Positions 22,617-34,976 of a DNA stretch of 64,000 nucleotides are shown in pieces. The position numbers and the translations under genes were made by a program. The stretch spans positions 248,001 to 312,000 of the forward strand of contig BSYQ01000013.1 in NCBI GenBank assembly GCA_030272585.1. The letters are read 5' to 3'. How positions within the stretch are numbered: position 1 is the stretch's first letter; the number at the start of each line of letters is the position of its first letter. This DNA comes from Bryopsis sp. KO-2023 (Eukaryota; Chlorophyta; Ulvophyceae; Bryopsidales; Bryopsidaceae). Under the pieces are notes generated by a model, which saw nothing but the letters and a program-made list of their open reading frames with translations, was not told the origin of the DNA and ran no database searches.

Positions 22617-25600
22617 CTAGCAATGCTTTGACCTCTGAGAAGGTCCCGAAACAAACGATGACTGATTTTTCCTCTTCCTGCTTTTTCTCCGGGGACTTTG
22701 AGACTCTGAAAAAAAAAAATACGAACACAAATTTTATTTTTCTGAAATAAGTTTTGACACCAAAAGAGACGCCGCCACCGGTGGGGCAAAATCACCAAAT
22801 TTGAAACCTCAGATATTAGATCCCATTGTGTCGGAAACTTAAAAAAAAGTTAGACAAGCAAAAACAAAACGCTTGTTTGAAGAAGTTTGGGAATATTCTG
22901 AACGTAATTCTTTCCCCCAGAAATTATCAACGATTTTTTTTTTAATAATCATTTGCAGTCAGCTCTCACCTTCACCACCATCTTTGGATGCAAGACCTCC
23001 TCCTCCACTTGCCGACTGTATCATGTCTTGACTGCACCCAAGCCCTCCCTCAACTTCGTTCTCATTGAATCGTCCGGACGATTCTTGACCAACCTGGACA
23101 TTTTCAACAAAAAACAAACACTATCAGAAAAAAGAAAAATTCATAAATTAATTAATAAAATGATAAATAAATTGGCCTCCAAAGTTCAAACAATAGGTCT
23201 AAAAGTAGATCTAACTTGTTTAGTCATGGGTCCTTCGGCAATCACTATCATGCTTCCGTGAAAATGTTGCCCCCTCGAAAAAGCTAAGGAAAAAAGAAAT
23301 AAAAACAATTGCCCCCTCGAAAAAGCAAAAAAAAAAATAGCAACAAGGTTTCAGCCTAATTTTCTCAAAACTCACTTCATCGTTGCCTTCCACCGAATTC
23401 AGACCGACCGCACTGCTCAAAGGCTGCCTCCTGGCAGTGACTGACTTTGGGCTCTTGGACCCGCTCCTTCCACCGTTGTCGCTGGAATTCCCGCTGCGGG
23501 CCGTATCCTCCACTTCCTCCGAACCTTGCTGTTCATTCTTGCTGGACATATTGACTGTGCTGGTGTCGCAGCTCTGGAAGCTGTTGTTATCATTGGCTGC
23601 TCCTCTGTTGTTTCCTCGAACACCTCCGACGCTTCCAACCACTTGAAGAAAAAAGCAAAAAAAAGCAAAAAAAAAGATAAAACCTTTTTTGATATCCATT
23701 TTGCTGATGAAGACAAGCTCGATGGGATTGGTCAAATTATATCCAGAAATAAATGAAACAGTTTCATTGTTTTATTGTTTTATTTTCTCATTTTGTTTTT
23801 ATTTCTGGATATAAAGGAAACAATGACACTGAGACCTCAGGACCCACTTGTGTGGCTGGTGTTTGCGGGTTGGGGTCGCTGCGATCTGTTTGACTCGATT
23901 CTCCTGGGCTCTGCTTGGCCGCCACCCTGCCGGGCCTGAGAAGAATGGCCACGGCCCTGCATTTTACAAATGAACTCCACAATCAACACTAATTCTAGTT
24001 CAGTGTGACCTACACTATTTTCGTCCAGAACATAGTGTGGGTCACAGTTTTTCCGAAATCTACAGTTCTTGTTCAACATGACAGTTTTGGTTCAACATGA
24101 CTTAGCGTGGCCTCCACTATTTCTGGGGTTGACACTATTAACCCCCCCCCAAAAAACTAAATATGATTGAGAGTGTACCTGATTGTGTTGCGCACGCAGA
24201 AACGAAAGGTTCGTATCGGCATCAGAAATCACGTCGTCGGCCAAAAAAGCACCCGGGACGGAAGCCACCATATCCCCTCCGGAATTTCCAGTCAGCAAAC
24301 TGGCCCCTTCTGGCTGTTGATCTCTTTCAATCATTCTCGGCTGCCCAGGGTTGCCAGGCACGACGGGAAAACCCATCCTCCCTTCATAACAAAAAAAGAA
24401 ACAAGATTGTTGGGGGGGGGATCACTCCACAGCCGATAATAATAATCACAACAAGATTCAGTCTAGGCCTATAACACTCGTTTTCAGAATGGACGATGAT
24501 TGCTAATAATGGAGCCTTCAGTCTTGATGCAATATGTTCTTTAAAAAAAACAACAACGAATATCAGACACTGTTTTTTTTCCCTTTTTTTTAAATTTATT
24601 GCAGCAAGATAGCTTGATTGTTTAGATAATTTCGCACCTTGTGCGATCCCGATTGCTGGAGGAGGGGCAAAAGCCGATGGCCCTTGACCACCACCGTTCG
24701 CAGACGTTGCCCCTAAACCAATCTCAGCGTCTATGTTCGCATCGAAAGCTTGCTCCATTGCTGCATGGATATTGTTGGGCAGTGCTGGCAAGCCTTCTTG
24801 GGGTGCAACACCAGCGGCCACCGGAAGCGAAGGGTTTGCATGCGCAACAGCCAATCGATTTGGACCTGATCTACCTTCTGATCGTGCCTGGTTTGTTGAG
24901 CAAAAAAAAAGAAAAAAAAACAACACGAATCGGAAGGTCAGAATGCCACATGCTTACCACTGAAAGGGGCTTGTTTTATTTTACTTTATTTTACTTTACT
25001 TTACTTTTTTTCTTTGAATGAATCACCAGCTGCTAACCTTTATCCTGTCCAGGTTTAATTTTTTTTTGGGGGGGGGAGGCTTCTGTTGTTTGGTGAGGTT
25101 TCATCAAAACTACAAAGTGAAATTCTTACTTGTTGCTCGGATGCTTGCCCAGTTCTTTCCCCTCCTGAGGGGCCTTCTTGGCAGGAAGCCCCCATGCTCT
25201 GATGAGTCACCAGCAAAGGCACACCCATCACAGGCAAAGGTCCAGAAGTGGCTTGAAATCCTGACGAACCGCCAGGCAACGGCGAGACCTGCTCAGCGAA
25301 ATTAGCGGAAGGCATTTCCACCTCCCACTCCACCCCCGGTTGAAAATTCTGGCCCTCCAAAACCTGAGATATGGACACCCCGCCACCCCTCGAACTGTTT
25401 TGAACGGCGAAGTTCGAAGGGATGGAGCGCTGAGGACGATTTTCCCGTGTTCGTTCGTTGGTTTCCTCGCTCGCGGTGTTGACCGGCGCCGTTCGCCTTC
25501 TGCGTGACCGATGTGAGGGGCCAGGGAGGGTGCCTTGATGATGTTGTTGTTCTGCTGGGGGAGGGTTGGGGATGGGATAGTTGCTCTCCCCTACCGAAGC

Positions 25601-25684
25601 CAGCCTTCCTCTAATCAGCGGCGGGGCGTCGAACAACTGAGCCCTCGATGAAGCTTCCACTGCACACACACGAATTTCCGCCAT
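22617..25684 (-). CDS. Disordered Ser/Gly/Gln-rich protein with basic C-terminus (7 exons)
   Basis: Not recognised. Exons (minus): 25684-25130, 24887-24638, 24381-24179, 23956-23848, 23641-23376, 23093-22970, 22705-22617. Every junction is GT-AG and every phase agrees (0,1,0,1,0,1), giving 531 residues, which is strong evidence for a real gene. The protein is rich in Ser, Gly, Asn, Gln, Pro and Glu, with basic patches SRRRRT near residue 66 and RRKSRKRK close to the C-terminus, the latter NLS-like. No folded domain, signal peptide or membrane segment is visible. A nuclear scaffold, RNA-binding or transcription-related role is possible but unproven. An in-frame ATG at 25765 would add 27 residues. 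Confidence 0.7.
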
Positions 25685-27318
25685 CAGTTTTATCGAAATC
25701 TCTCCAGAAAGGATGGTGAAGGGGGACGGCGTCAGACAAAGGGGTTGAAGAGGAAAACAGAACATTAGCGTCGAAAAGTCGTCAGGAAGCTAGAAGGACG
25801 CGGCACGTTGAGTTCCGTTCAGCCAGACGACAGTGGAGAGGGGATGGGAAGATTCATTTCGCGACACTCGAGTTGTCGAAAGTCTCACCGTTGTGCGACA
25901 AAGCGCTTTCTCCCTCTTGAATCGACCGCGAAGAAAAAGCAGCGGACGCCGCATTCCGGACCTCACAAGAAATCGCAGCAGAAACCTGGCTGGCGCGCTG
26001 TACGAAAAACACAATCAACAATACAAACAAAAAGGAGAAACGAGACTGGGGGATGCGTGTCCCCGCCGAACGCAAATCTGTGTTCCACCTCTCGTGCGCT
26101 CACGTGGTTCAGACTGGCGCGATCCACAAGGACACACGAAAACACAGGATGCGAAAAACAAGCACGACCAAATCTTCGTTTCGATCAAAGAACTTGCTCC
26201 GGACGTACATGGCTGTGGCTTCCGGAGCTCTGCGAGCCGTGCGCTCCGCTGTGGGATTGATTCGGGCCAGCCCCGACCGAACCAACGTGTCCAGAAAATG
26301 CACTCCCCACGGTCGAACCTCCGGGCGCTTCCATTATCGTTCAAGTTCACCGAAACCTTTCAGGATAGGGGGTACCGACGGTTCTCCTTCCGTCTATGTG
26401 CCTTTCCCGAAAACGTTGCGAGGAAAAACGTGCGATCACAACACTTCGCCTGAAACAGTGCCGCGAGTGAATGTATTTCCCAAACCTGAACCCAACCGCA
26501 AAAAAAAAAGGAATAATCGACACGTGGAGGTGTTTGGTGCCGATGTCTGACATTTGGATTGTACTGGGTCCTTTCTTATTTGTGTGACTTCTCCACACGT
26601 GGGGAAACGCAGTGGCGGCTTTTGTCTTTTGCTTCGCAAACCTGATGCTTAAATGGCGAGCGAGGAACGGAGATTTCGGGCGATCTGTTTCTATCGACAG
26701 CAACGGCCTGCTTCTGAGGTGAGGGAGCGTGGTTGGCATTTTACCTTCGTGCGGGGAATGCAAGTGTGAAAACACATGCCGGTCTTTTGACCGGTTTAGG
26801 CTGGTTCTGAAGACAAAAAACTGAACATTTGAAACTCACGTTTAAACTTGGTGCTGATGAACCCGATAAGGGAAATTTCCTGCCAATTTTTTTTCTCTTT
26901 CATGGCCATTGCACTGCGATCTGGGCTGCTGATTGTCCAGTGGGGGGCTCTTTCAAGATTCCTGTAGTTTGAGGATTTTCTCATGAAGCATTTGGTCCTG
27001 CCAATTTCCCCAGAAGAGTTTCAGGAACAACTTTGGTTTTGGGAAATTCAATGCTGTGTAATCTGGGGGAAAAGGAAGCTTTTTTTTTGTCCGAAATCAA
27101 CGATGCATCTTCAGTTATCGATTTGGCTGTGTTAAGTCTTCCACGAGCACAAGTTTTACGCGAAAAACACTTCACAGTTTTTTTAAATAAAATTTTGAGA
27201 AGTTCGTTGTTCTTTTAATCGTATAATAAAAGTACACTCTGAAAGCTTCCTGTAGCTTCCATCCAGTGTCCAAGAAGGGTTCATTTTTTTTTTTTGAAAC
27301 TTTGTAATATTGTTCCAG
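25685..27318. other. GC-richer intergenic block; ORF 26053-26550 of doubtful coding status
   Basis: About 25800-26460 is noticeably GC-richer than its surroundings and has long open frames on both strands (plus 25833-26453, 26053-26550; minus 26015-26350, 26347-26775). None resembles a family and they overlap, so I cannot choose. It may be a 5' region of the minus-strand gene at 25.7 kb or of the plus-strand methyltransferase. An ATG at 26983 (plus) may start the methyltransferase's first exon, but no clear donor joins it. Confidence 0.35.
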
Positions 27319-29554
27319 GTGGTAGACCTTATCTCCGACTTGCACGATGGAAGTTTCGGCGAAGTGGCTCAACAGTTCTTGATGGAACGATGCATACGGG
27401 ATGAAATTTGCCGAAAATTTGAACCCAGCCACACCTACACATTGAGGTTGTTGAAACTGGCCATCAGAAAAATCGAAGATGAAAAAGGGCAAGTGGAGGA
27501 GGATGTGTTGAATTTGTACATGGAATTGTTGGGCAAGTGCAAGGTCCGTTTTTTTTTATAAGATTAAAAGAAAGTGGGCATCAGCTCCTGTGGTGGGGAA
27601 AATTAGAAGCAGCATTTCAAGATGTCCAAGAGTTTATTGGCCGTTTGGAACTGAATTTTGGAGCACTTCTATCCCCATGCATGAGATAATAAAATTTTAA
27701 TTCTAGAATATATATTTATATTCATATTATTTAGATATATATGACCAACAGAGACATCCGTAAGATTGAAATCCACCGGAATGAAATATCCTGACGAAAA
27801 CCAAACTTCCCCCCCCAATTTATTAGGCAACCATTTCGTTGTTTTCTTTTTCTGAGCCAAGTTCTTTATCAGTTTATCAAAAAAAAAGAAGAAAAAAAAA
27901 AAACTCATGCGTGTTATGGTTTCATGTGCAGGAATCGGTGGGTGGGGGTGCTTCCCACAGCTGCAAGACGTTCGCTTATGGAAGGTCGATCGACGAGGCC
28001 GTCAGTGTGGAGGGGCACATCTCGCTGAATGTCAGTTTCGACATATTGGCAGGCAGCACGGGGTGTAAAGAGTGGGAAGCCGGGTTCGTTCTGGCAGAAT
28101 TCGTTCTCAACAATCCTGCTGTGTTCAAAGGTGCCATGACGGGGGGCATTTACTCTTTCCCATTTTTATTTTTTCTTAATTTTCTTAAATTTCATTCTGT
28201 TTTTTCAGTTTTTTTTTTTAACTCTTTTTTTATTATGATTTATTTTTTTTATTTTTTTACATTTTCTATGTACGTACAAATATCTATTTTTACCTGGAAG
28301 GCATTTTTTGGAATGCTTGGTTTCCATATCAGTGATCCTGAAAGGTCCATTCTCTAAGCATCTGTCAAACAGCTCCAGAATAGTGGAGCTAAACGGATGT
28401 TTGTGTGTGACCCTTGTATTTCAGTCCAAAAAAAATTCACCACCAAATCTTGCGAACACTAAAAATGTGCATCAAGGGTGCCTACCAGCTGTAAGAAATC
28501 GATTTTCTTTGTTTCTTCGCAAAGTTTCTTGCAACACCTGTCCATTCGATCGGTAATGTGTTTTCTGTTCAGGTAAAGTGAGTGTGGAGTTGGGGTCAGG
28601 AGCTGGATTGGTGGGGATATGTCTGGATAGGGTTGGGTGCTCCACATCTGTGTTGACCGATGGCAATATTGAGGCTCTGCAAAATTGCCGAACAAATCTG
28701 GATTTGAACGGGGTGCGCAATGGCTGGCACGAGACGAAGGAGGGGTTGGAACTGCAACCAGATTTGGTAGGCATTTCTCTGTTCTCTTTCGTAGGGTGAT
28801 TTCGTCAGACAACCTCAGAGTTTTGCATCGAAGTCGAAACGTTCGTAGTGGGTGCGATGATGTCCCCCCCCCCTTTTTTTTTGTTGGCTTTGTGCAGGGA
28901 GTCCAGTGCGTTCCACTCAAATGGGAAGAAGAAATTGAATGGAGGCCTGATGTTGTGTTGGGTGCTGATGTGGTTTATGATCCTGGTGCGAACAGCGATT
29001 TCCTTGCTGAAATTGGTGGAGTGATGGATTCATCAAATGGTGGCAAAGAAACAAAACTTCTTTCTGTGGGGTGCCCCTCCCCCCCCCCCCCCAATCAATT
29101 CTAACACGCCAGGCTTTGAAGAGAGTGGCAAGAACTTGTCAGACATTGGCTCAGTAGTAGTAATCAGTCATCTTTTGATTTGTACATTCTCGCTGAGCTG
29201 GATTATGTTGTGGTAATTGTAGAGGTGATCCCTTCCCTGGTTTCGACTCTGGTGTCACTTCTGAGGCCGGAAATTGCTGGCAGAAATGCAGAAACTGAAC
29301 GAACCGCTGCATCCCTGTCATGGAAAGATTGGATTACGACAAAGGGGGGAAATTCGACCCCGTTTGCACTGGTGGCCAGCACCGTCAGGAATCCAAGCAC
29401 TTTGGAGTTGTTCGCTGCGATGACCAGGCAAAAAGGGTTGGTCGTTCGAGAACTGGTGGAGTTCGAGCGACAGTCTGGTGGCATTTTATTTCATTGGCTG
29501 CCGTTTCGAGAAAAGAAATCGGCGATTGTAATGCACTGTATCTCTGTTCGATGA
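27319..29554 (+). CDS. EEF2KMT-like: FAM86-type protein-lysine methyltransferase, EEF2KMT-like (5' exon missing)
   Basis: Exons: 27319-27543, 27932-28130, 28573-28766, 28898-28985, 29223-29554; the phases agree and give 345 residues from the first recognised exon. Family members trimethylate a lysine of elongation factor 2 using S-adenosylmethionine. The N-terminal FAM86 helical region precedes motif I (VELGSGAGLVGI). DVVLGADVVYDP then runs, through the last splice, into the Pro-Ser-Leu-Val helix and the ASTVRNPSTLELF strand typical of the family. The first exon starts at an acceptor (TTGTTCCAG), so roughly 30-40 N-terminal residues lie upstream and were not located. The donor after 27543 (GTCCGT) is weak. 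Convergent with the phosphatase gene, 355 bp away. Confidence 0.82.
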
Positions 29555-29909
29555 TGCAAGAAAGCAACTAGGTTGAGAGTGTGTCTGTGTGTCCACTGTT
29601 GCAAGAGTTGTCAAAAACTCAGCAGTTGTAGAAAATAAGAAAATAGGACGATTCTTGCAACCGCTTTCCCATGAGTTTGAACACGATTGAGCAGACCTCA
29701 CTGACTTGCTTCCGTAGTTCCTTTCTTTTTTTCCTTTTTCATTGGCGAAATAAACGGACAGGTTCTTCTTCCCAGTGGATAGCATGGAAGGAAATATTCT
29801 CAACCTAAAAACAACAGCTACCCCCGACCATTTAATTTTCTGTTTTTGCAGTTCTGCCACTACACCTCGCATGGGAGGTTTCTTATTTGAAAAGATCTAG
29901 AAAACAAAT
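29555..29909. other. Short convergent intergenic spacer
   Basis: Separates the stop codons of the methyltransferase (plus) and the phosphatase (minus). No feature recognised. Confidence 0.5.
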
Positions 29910-32900
29910 TCATGCGCCTCTCAATTTTTTTGGCCGTCGGACTCGCCGCCACAAAATTAACCCAAACATTGCAACAAAGGAAATCAGCAATGTCAGGGCC
30001 AAGCTGCAGAACCAAAAAAAAGCAAGATACAATCATATCGTAATTGAGAAGAGCGTTTCTGAGAATATCTATGGAAGAAAGGAAATTCCACTCCGATCCT
30101 GCCTGTTGCGATTTTTATTCACCCAGCAGCAAAAGCTTGGGGGAAAAAAGACAATTTTCGAATGCCACAAAGAAACGTAACACACTGAGAATAGCAGCAA
30201 AGCATCATGGTGGCATCTTTGTATTAAAAACAAGAACAATAAATAGGCACACCTTGAACCATTGTATGGCAGACTCATTCCGGAAGAGGTTGACCGCAAT
30301 TTCGTTCCAGGGAGGTCCCCAACGTAGGGCCCTAGAATTCAAAAAGGAGCGACGTTGTCAGTCACAAAATTTTACCAGTTTTCAAATCTGCCCACACGGA
30401 GCTGAATAATTTCTTTGCCACCACCCTTTATTTATTTGTCCAATTCCAAATGCACAAAGAAACTTTAAAAAAATGCACAAAGAAACTGAAACAACCCAAC
30501 TAATTTCGTAGGAGTAGAAACGCATAATTTTTATTTGTTGCTCAGATTTATTTTAATAATTTCCATTGTTGAATTTTATTGGAATAGGTAGAAGAAAAAA
30601 AAAAGATTCCCCTGAAATGCTGGGTCTGACTGCATATGCTTCCAAACCTGCTGCACATCTGAATTGAAACCCTTTGATGGATGATTTTCTTTCCGGTTGG
30701 TCATCTCTGGATCCATCCCCGAAGCGAATGTAAGTTTCTGCATTTTTCGTGGGCTGGCCCTCTTTCAGAATTATGACCCTCGCCCCTGCGAGCCCAGATG
30801 GACCGTAGGCACCGTATCCGCTCTTCCTACTGCAGTTTTGGAAATTGAAAAATAAAATAAAAGATAAAATAAAATAAAATAGAACAGAAAAAAAAAAAAA
30901 GAAAAAAAAATCGAAATTGATTTCTCATATGGATCCAACAATGTCGAAGACTGGGGCAAAAACATAGGCGAAATTTTCAAGAAGATGTTCATAATCGGCC
31001 ATGAAAACTGCCAGATTGCACCGACACAAGATCACCAAGGGGAAAACACACACAGTTGGGAGAAATATGACGGTTTCGGATCATCATTACAGAAACATTC
31101 ATTCATTTATTATTTTTTAATCATTTATTGCTTATCAAACTTACCCATACGCGAGCCGCACCCCTTTGAACTCCAGGTAATAGTCGTTCAAGTGATCGTG
31201 CCCACTGTATACGCTACTCACACCATGGAGCCTAGAATCAAGGGAAAACGCTGCACAAAATCGATTAGACCTCACAAAAAACACCCCCTGTAGTCACCAC
31301 ACGCTCGATCGAAATAGGCCTCCCTGCTCTTCATCCACCATCCATCCGACATTCGGGGGCACCCACTAATGGTCGATAAAATGTTCAATTCTGTGTTACC
31401 TCAGCTTGTCGAATAAATGAGTGTTTGCTCGTGGGCAAGACACTGGTTCAAATTTGCCCCCTGTTGCAGTGCCATTGTTGAATCTCCAGCCGTCCAGAAA
31501 CTCAGGCAAGGGGATATGGATGAATGCTGCTCCAGGTAGGGGTGATTGCTTGGATGCCAAATGATCGAACCAGTGCACTGTATCCTCCCCGACACAGCCC
31601 CTGGAGAGTTTGCGTTTTTTTCCGAAATGAAAAGCAAACATTTTCGTGTCAAATTTCACTCAAAAGAGAAGAAGGTATCTTGGAAATCATGACATACGAC
31701 ATGCAGCCGGAAGGAGGTTACTTTTCTGTCGTTTTTTTTTAATAAAAACAAAATGGGATAGTCATTGTTACAAAAATAATTGTTAGAAATTTTCCGAGAA
31801 AAGGGCAGCCCACAACACAAACACATCCCCAAGAAAATATTAAAAAAAAAAATGAAAAATTAAGAATTGAAAATATGCGATTTCTGGCTTACCAGCTGTA
31901 GTGCAGGCCATTGCATCCTTTAGCCATGGAATCGAAAAACCAGAGTCTTGCACTTTCCTGGCTGGTGTTTGACGATCGCACCGGAAGAAAATAGTTGGAA
32001 ACCCCGGTGATGTTTTCTGGGCCCGGCTGCGTCAGTGAGAAACCTTTCCCCGACCTCATGTCCATTTCGACGATTCTTTTTCGTATCCTTTTGATTTGGG
32101 ATGAGTCATGGTTGCCCAGAGTGGATGCATATTTTACTTTTCGTTTCTGCAGAGGGGAAATCACCTGGGACCACCTTCAACAGGATAAGAAGAATTCAAA
32201 AGATGATCGAAGAAAAAGAAAAAAAATAGCAGATCTGTTTGAAAATGTGGATCGATCTATTTATAGAATGACAAATGCCACTCTGTTGCACGGTGAATGA
32301 GGCCTTTATGAAATTCCAGATTTTAACAAATAAAAAAAATTGAGGGAGTCGATTGAAAATAATATATATAAAAATATATACGTGTATATATATGTGCATG
32401 GAACCCTGCCATCACCATGCATTAAAGAATTCATAAAGCCAAAATTTTCAAAATTGATTGCACCAATTTCATGCGGCCCATCGTCTGTGCAACTGAGTGA
32501 TATGGGCGCTCAAAAAAAATAAAAACATCAAGCGGAGGAGGAAAATATTCAATTAAATATCTTTCAATTTCTTGCAGGGCAAAACTTTGCAATCGGGGGG
32601 AGGGGGGGGGGGGGGTGAAGTGAAAAAAACTGTACATGCTGCGGAACCACTCCTTTCTTTTCGCCAGGGACTTCATGGTGTTTTGCTTGTAGGGGCATGC
32701 ATAACCGGAAATCATGTCCCCAGCCAGGACCACCAAATCTACATCTTTTTCCACCCTCAATATCTGCAGCATTGCCTGCGCGATCACACCCCTCTTTTCC
32801 TTACCACAAGTTTATTTCTTTTGTTTATATAGTTTTTGCCCAACTTCTTTCTTAGCCGCCTAGGTCTATAAATTGGCATTCGAAAAATAAAAAAATCCAA

Positions 32901-33505
32901 TGTACAGGAAAACTATGAAGTAAGACAATTTTCTAAGATTGAATTATATATAAAAAATCATAGTTGATCAGAATACCCGTAGATGTTCACTGACGATATC
33001 TGAAATTTATGCTGGATGAATCATCCAACCCTGATGTGGAAATACTAAGCATGAACACCCTCGATCATATTCAGCATGGGTCTTTTAATAGCATCACCCC
33101 AGAAATAGCGCAGGCCACACTAATTCATGGAAAACCGAAATGTTAACAAGAAGTGAAGATTGGTGTGGCCCGCTTATTTTCTGTTTTCTGAGATTTCTGC
33201 CATTAAAAAAAAACAGAAGAAAAAAGAGTGTACACTAAATACAATTACGGGTGTAGATACTCGAATCACAGCAATCACTCGAATCACAGCAACTTGTTAT
33301 CATTTGTGCGTGGCCCAACCTGTCCAGTTTTCTGATCCTCCAATGGCGAGTCCCCAAAGTGTAAATCAGAGAATTGTACGATTTTGAAGGCCCCGTCCCC
33401 GTTAAACTGCAGGAAATCGCCATCGGTTTCTTGCGATCCTAAAGCCGCCACCGCCAGAATCCCCAGCCCGAGTGCAAGGTACCACCACCCAAGGGGTCGC
33501 CTCAT
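29910..33505 (-). CDS. Calcineurin-like metallophosphatase, purple-acid-phosphatase-29 type
   Basis: Exons (minus): 33505-33320, 32775-32636, 32174-31893, 31600-31400, 31231-31145, 30829-30671, 30331-30251, 30003-29910, for 409 residues. The N-terminus MRRPLGWWYLALGLGILAV is a signal peptide. Metal-binding motifs come in order: SDLHFGD, LAGDMISG, LGNHD, the His in FIHIPLPEF, and SGHDH, matching the single-domain PAP29-like group that hydrolyses phosphomonoesters in the secretory pathway or outside the cell. RKSGYGAYGP near the end is typical of the group. The first five junctions are firm. The last two introns use weaker donors and were chosen because they yield a coding-looking exon and a final hydrophobic helix followed by WRRVRRPKK, a type-I membrane anchor. 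Without them the frame runs to a stop at 30553 (390 residues). Confidence 0.85.
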
Positions 33506-34976
33506 TCCTTCCAGCCGACAGATTCAAGGGACCAAAAAAAAAACGGGGGGAAAGTGCTGCACACCTTGAAGAAAACTGATGGTCGTCATGTGCAGGAGAT
33601 TTGAATAACACTTTTGAGTGCGACAAAGCGATATGTAACACTTCTGAGAGCGAATCAGCCCGCCCTGTGTGTAGATGGCATCTTCAAACGTAGTACTTTG
33701 GTTTGTATCGGATTCAACACGTGGACGATTCTTCAGCCCGAACGGTTCGATGTTCATTCAACATTTCAGCCCTTTTGGCAGGAAATGCTTGATTGGGTTC
33801 CTAAATTTTCTGTTGTTCTGCTGGTATCTTCTCCACTTTGTAAAACATCTTTGTTTGTTTGTTTGTTGCAAAACACAAAGAAACATGTTTCATTGTATTG
33901 TGGAAAATGCTCCTGAGAAGTTTAAACTGCTTCAGTTCCAGATTGGTGTCTGAAAAGCTGTGTCGATGCCAGAAGCACCCCCATTGCTTTCTTCATTTTT
34001 TCTTTTTTTGCGCTTATTCTGGTTGTTGAATAAATCATGAGAACATTTCAGCAATATTTGTCCAAGTGTAAACATGCAAACAAAACAGCATAGCATTTAC
34101 ATTTTCAATTTCAAGTGCAAAGCTGGACCTGCAAGAGGATAGAGCATTCACAATAAATTTCAAATGAGCAGCGGAAAAACGCAACAGCAGATCACCCCAA
34201 ATATTTCACAGTTTTACAAGATGTCCAATTCATCAAAAAGCTAACAACCGAACAGAAATCGCCCATACAATTTTCACAGTTTTTTTTTTTTTCAACAACA
34301 ATCTTCACACACAAAATACAATTTTTTCTTCTTCTTCTTCAAAACGTGAGCGTTTATTTTCCAAAAGAGTCGCTCCACAAGTGGGGAGGGGGGGTTTGGA
34401 ATGAACCGACCGCACCCAGGAAAATTTCCAGTGTTGTTATTGAAAATAACTTTTGAGAAATCCGCTGCCCACTGCTTCTTCCAAACTATGCTTCCTAAAA
34501 TTCTCACTATAAAAAAAACACTTTTTGTCTCTTCGCCCAAAAAAAGGGAAAACCCTCAATGCTCAATATCAACTAAAAAAGTTCAGCAATGCACCCATGG
34601 ACACGAATTCGTTTCCAATGCTACTGGAAATATGTATGATTCAATGAACCCAATTTTTTCCAGCAAAACAAAAAAAAAAGAAGAGTGAAAAAATACAACT
34701 CAGAAAATCCCCTAGTTGTAGACTTGCAACTTGATGCTCTTTGTAACCCCTTCAAAAACAAACAAACGAAAGAGGATTTTTTTGATGCACAATTATACCT
34801 CAAGCAAGATATGGTTGTGCTGTTTTTTGGTCGGTCCCTTCAATAATTCCCACACCCTCTGTGTTATTGTCTCATCAATCCAACCCCTTGAAAAAAACAA
34901 AGAAGAAAGAATTCTATTCAAACAGAAAATGGTATGGATATGCCAACGAACAACAATGACTCTCCCCCTTGTTTAG
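33506..34976. other. Intergenic, no gene recognised
   Basis: A/T-rich. Plus frames at 33614-33953 show no family resemblance and overlap in two frames. This span holds the 5' flank of the phosphatase gene and the 3' flank of the receptor kinase gene. Confidence 0.5.

Noticed and set aside
23990-24140. Repeated ACACTA/TAGTGT and TTCAACATGAC phrases in an intron of the 22.6-25.7 kb gene
   Set aside because: No clear terminal repeats or target duplication could be defined.
33111-33173. GGCCACACTAAT and ATTGGTGTGGCC pair as a small MITE
   Set aside because: About 60 bp long with one mismatch and no target duplication; lies in an intron and may be chance.
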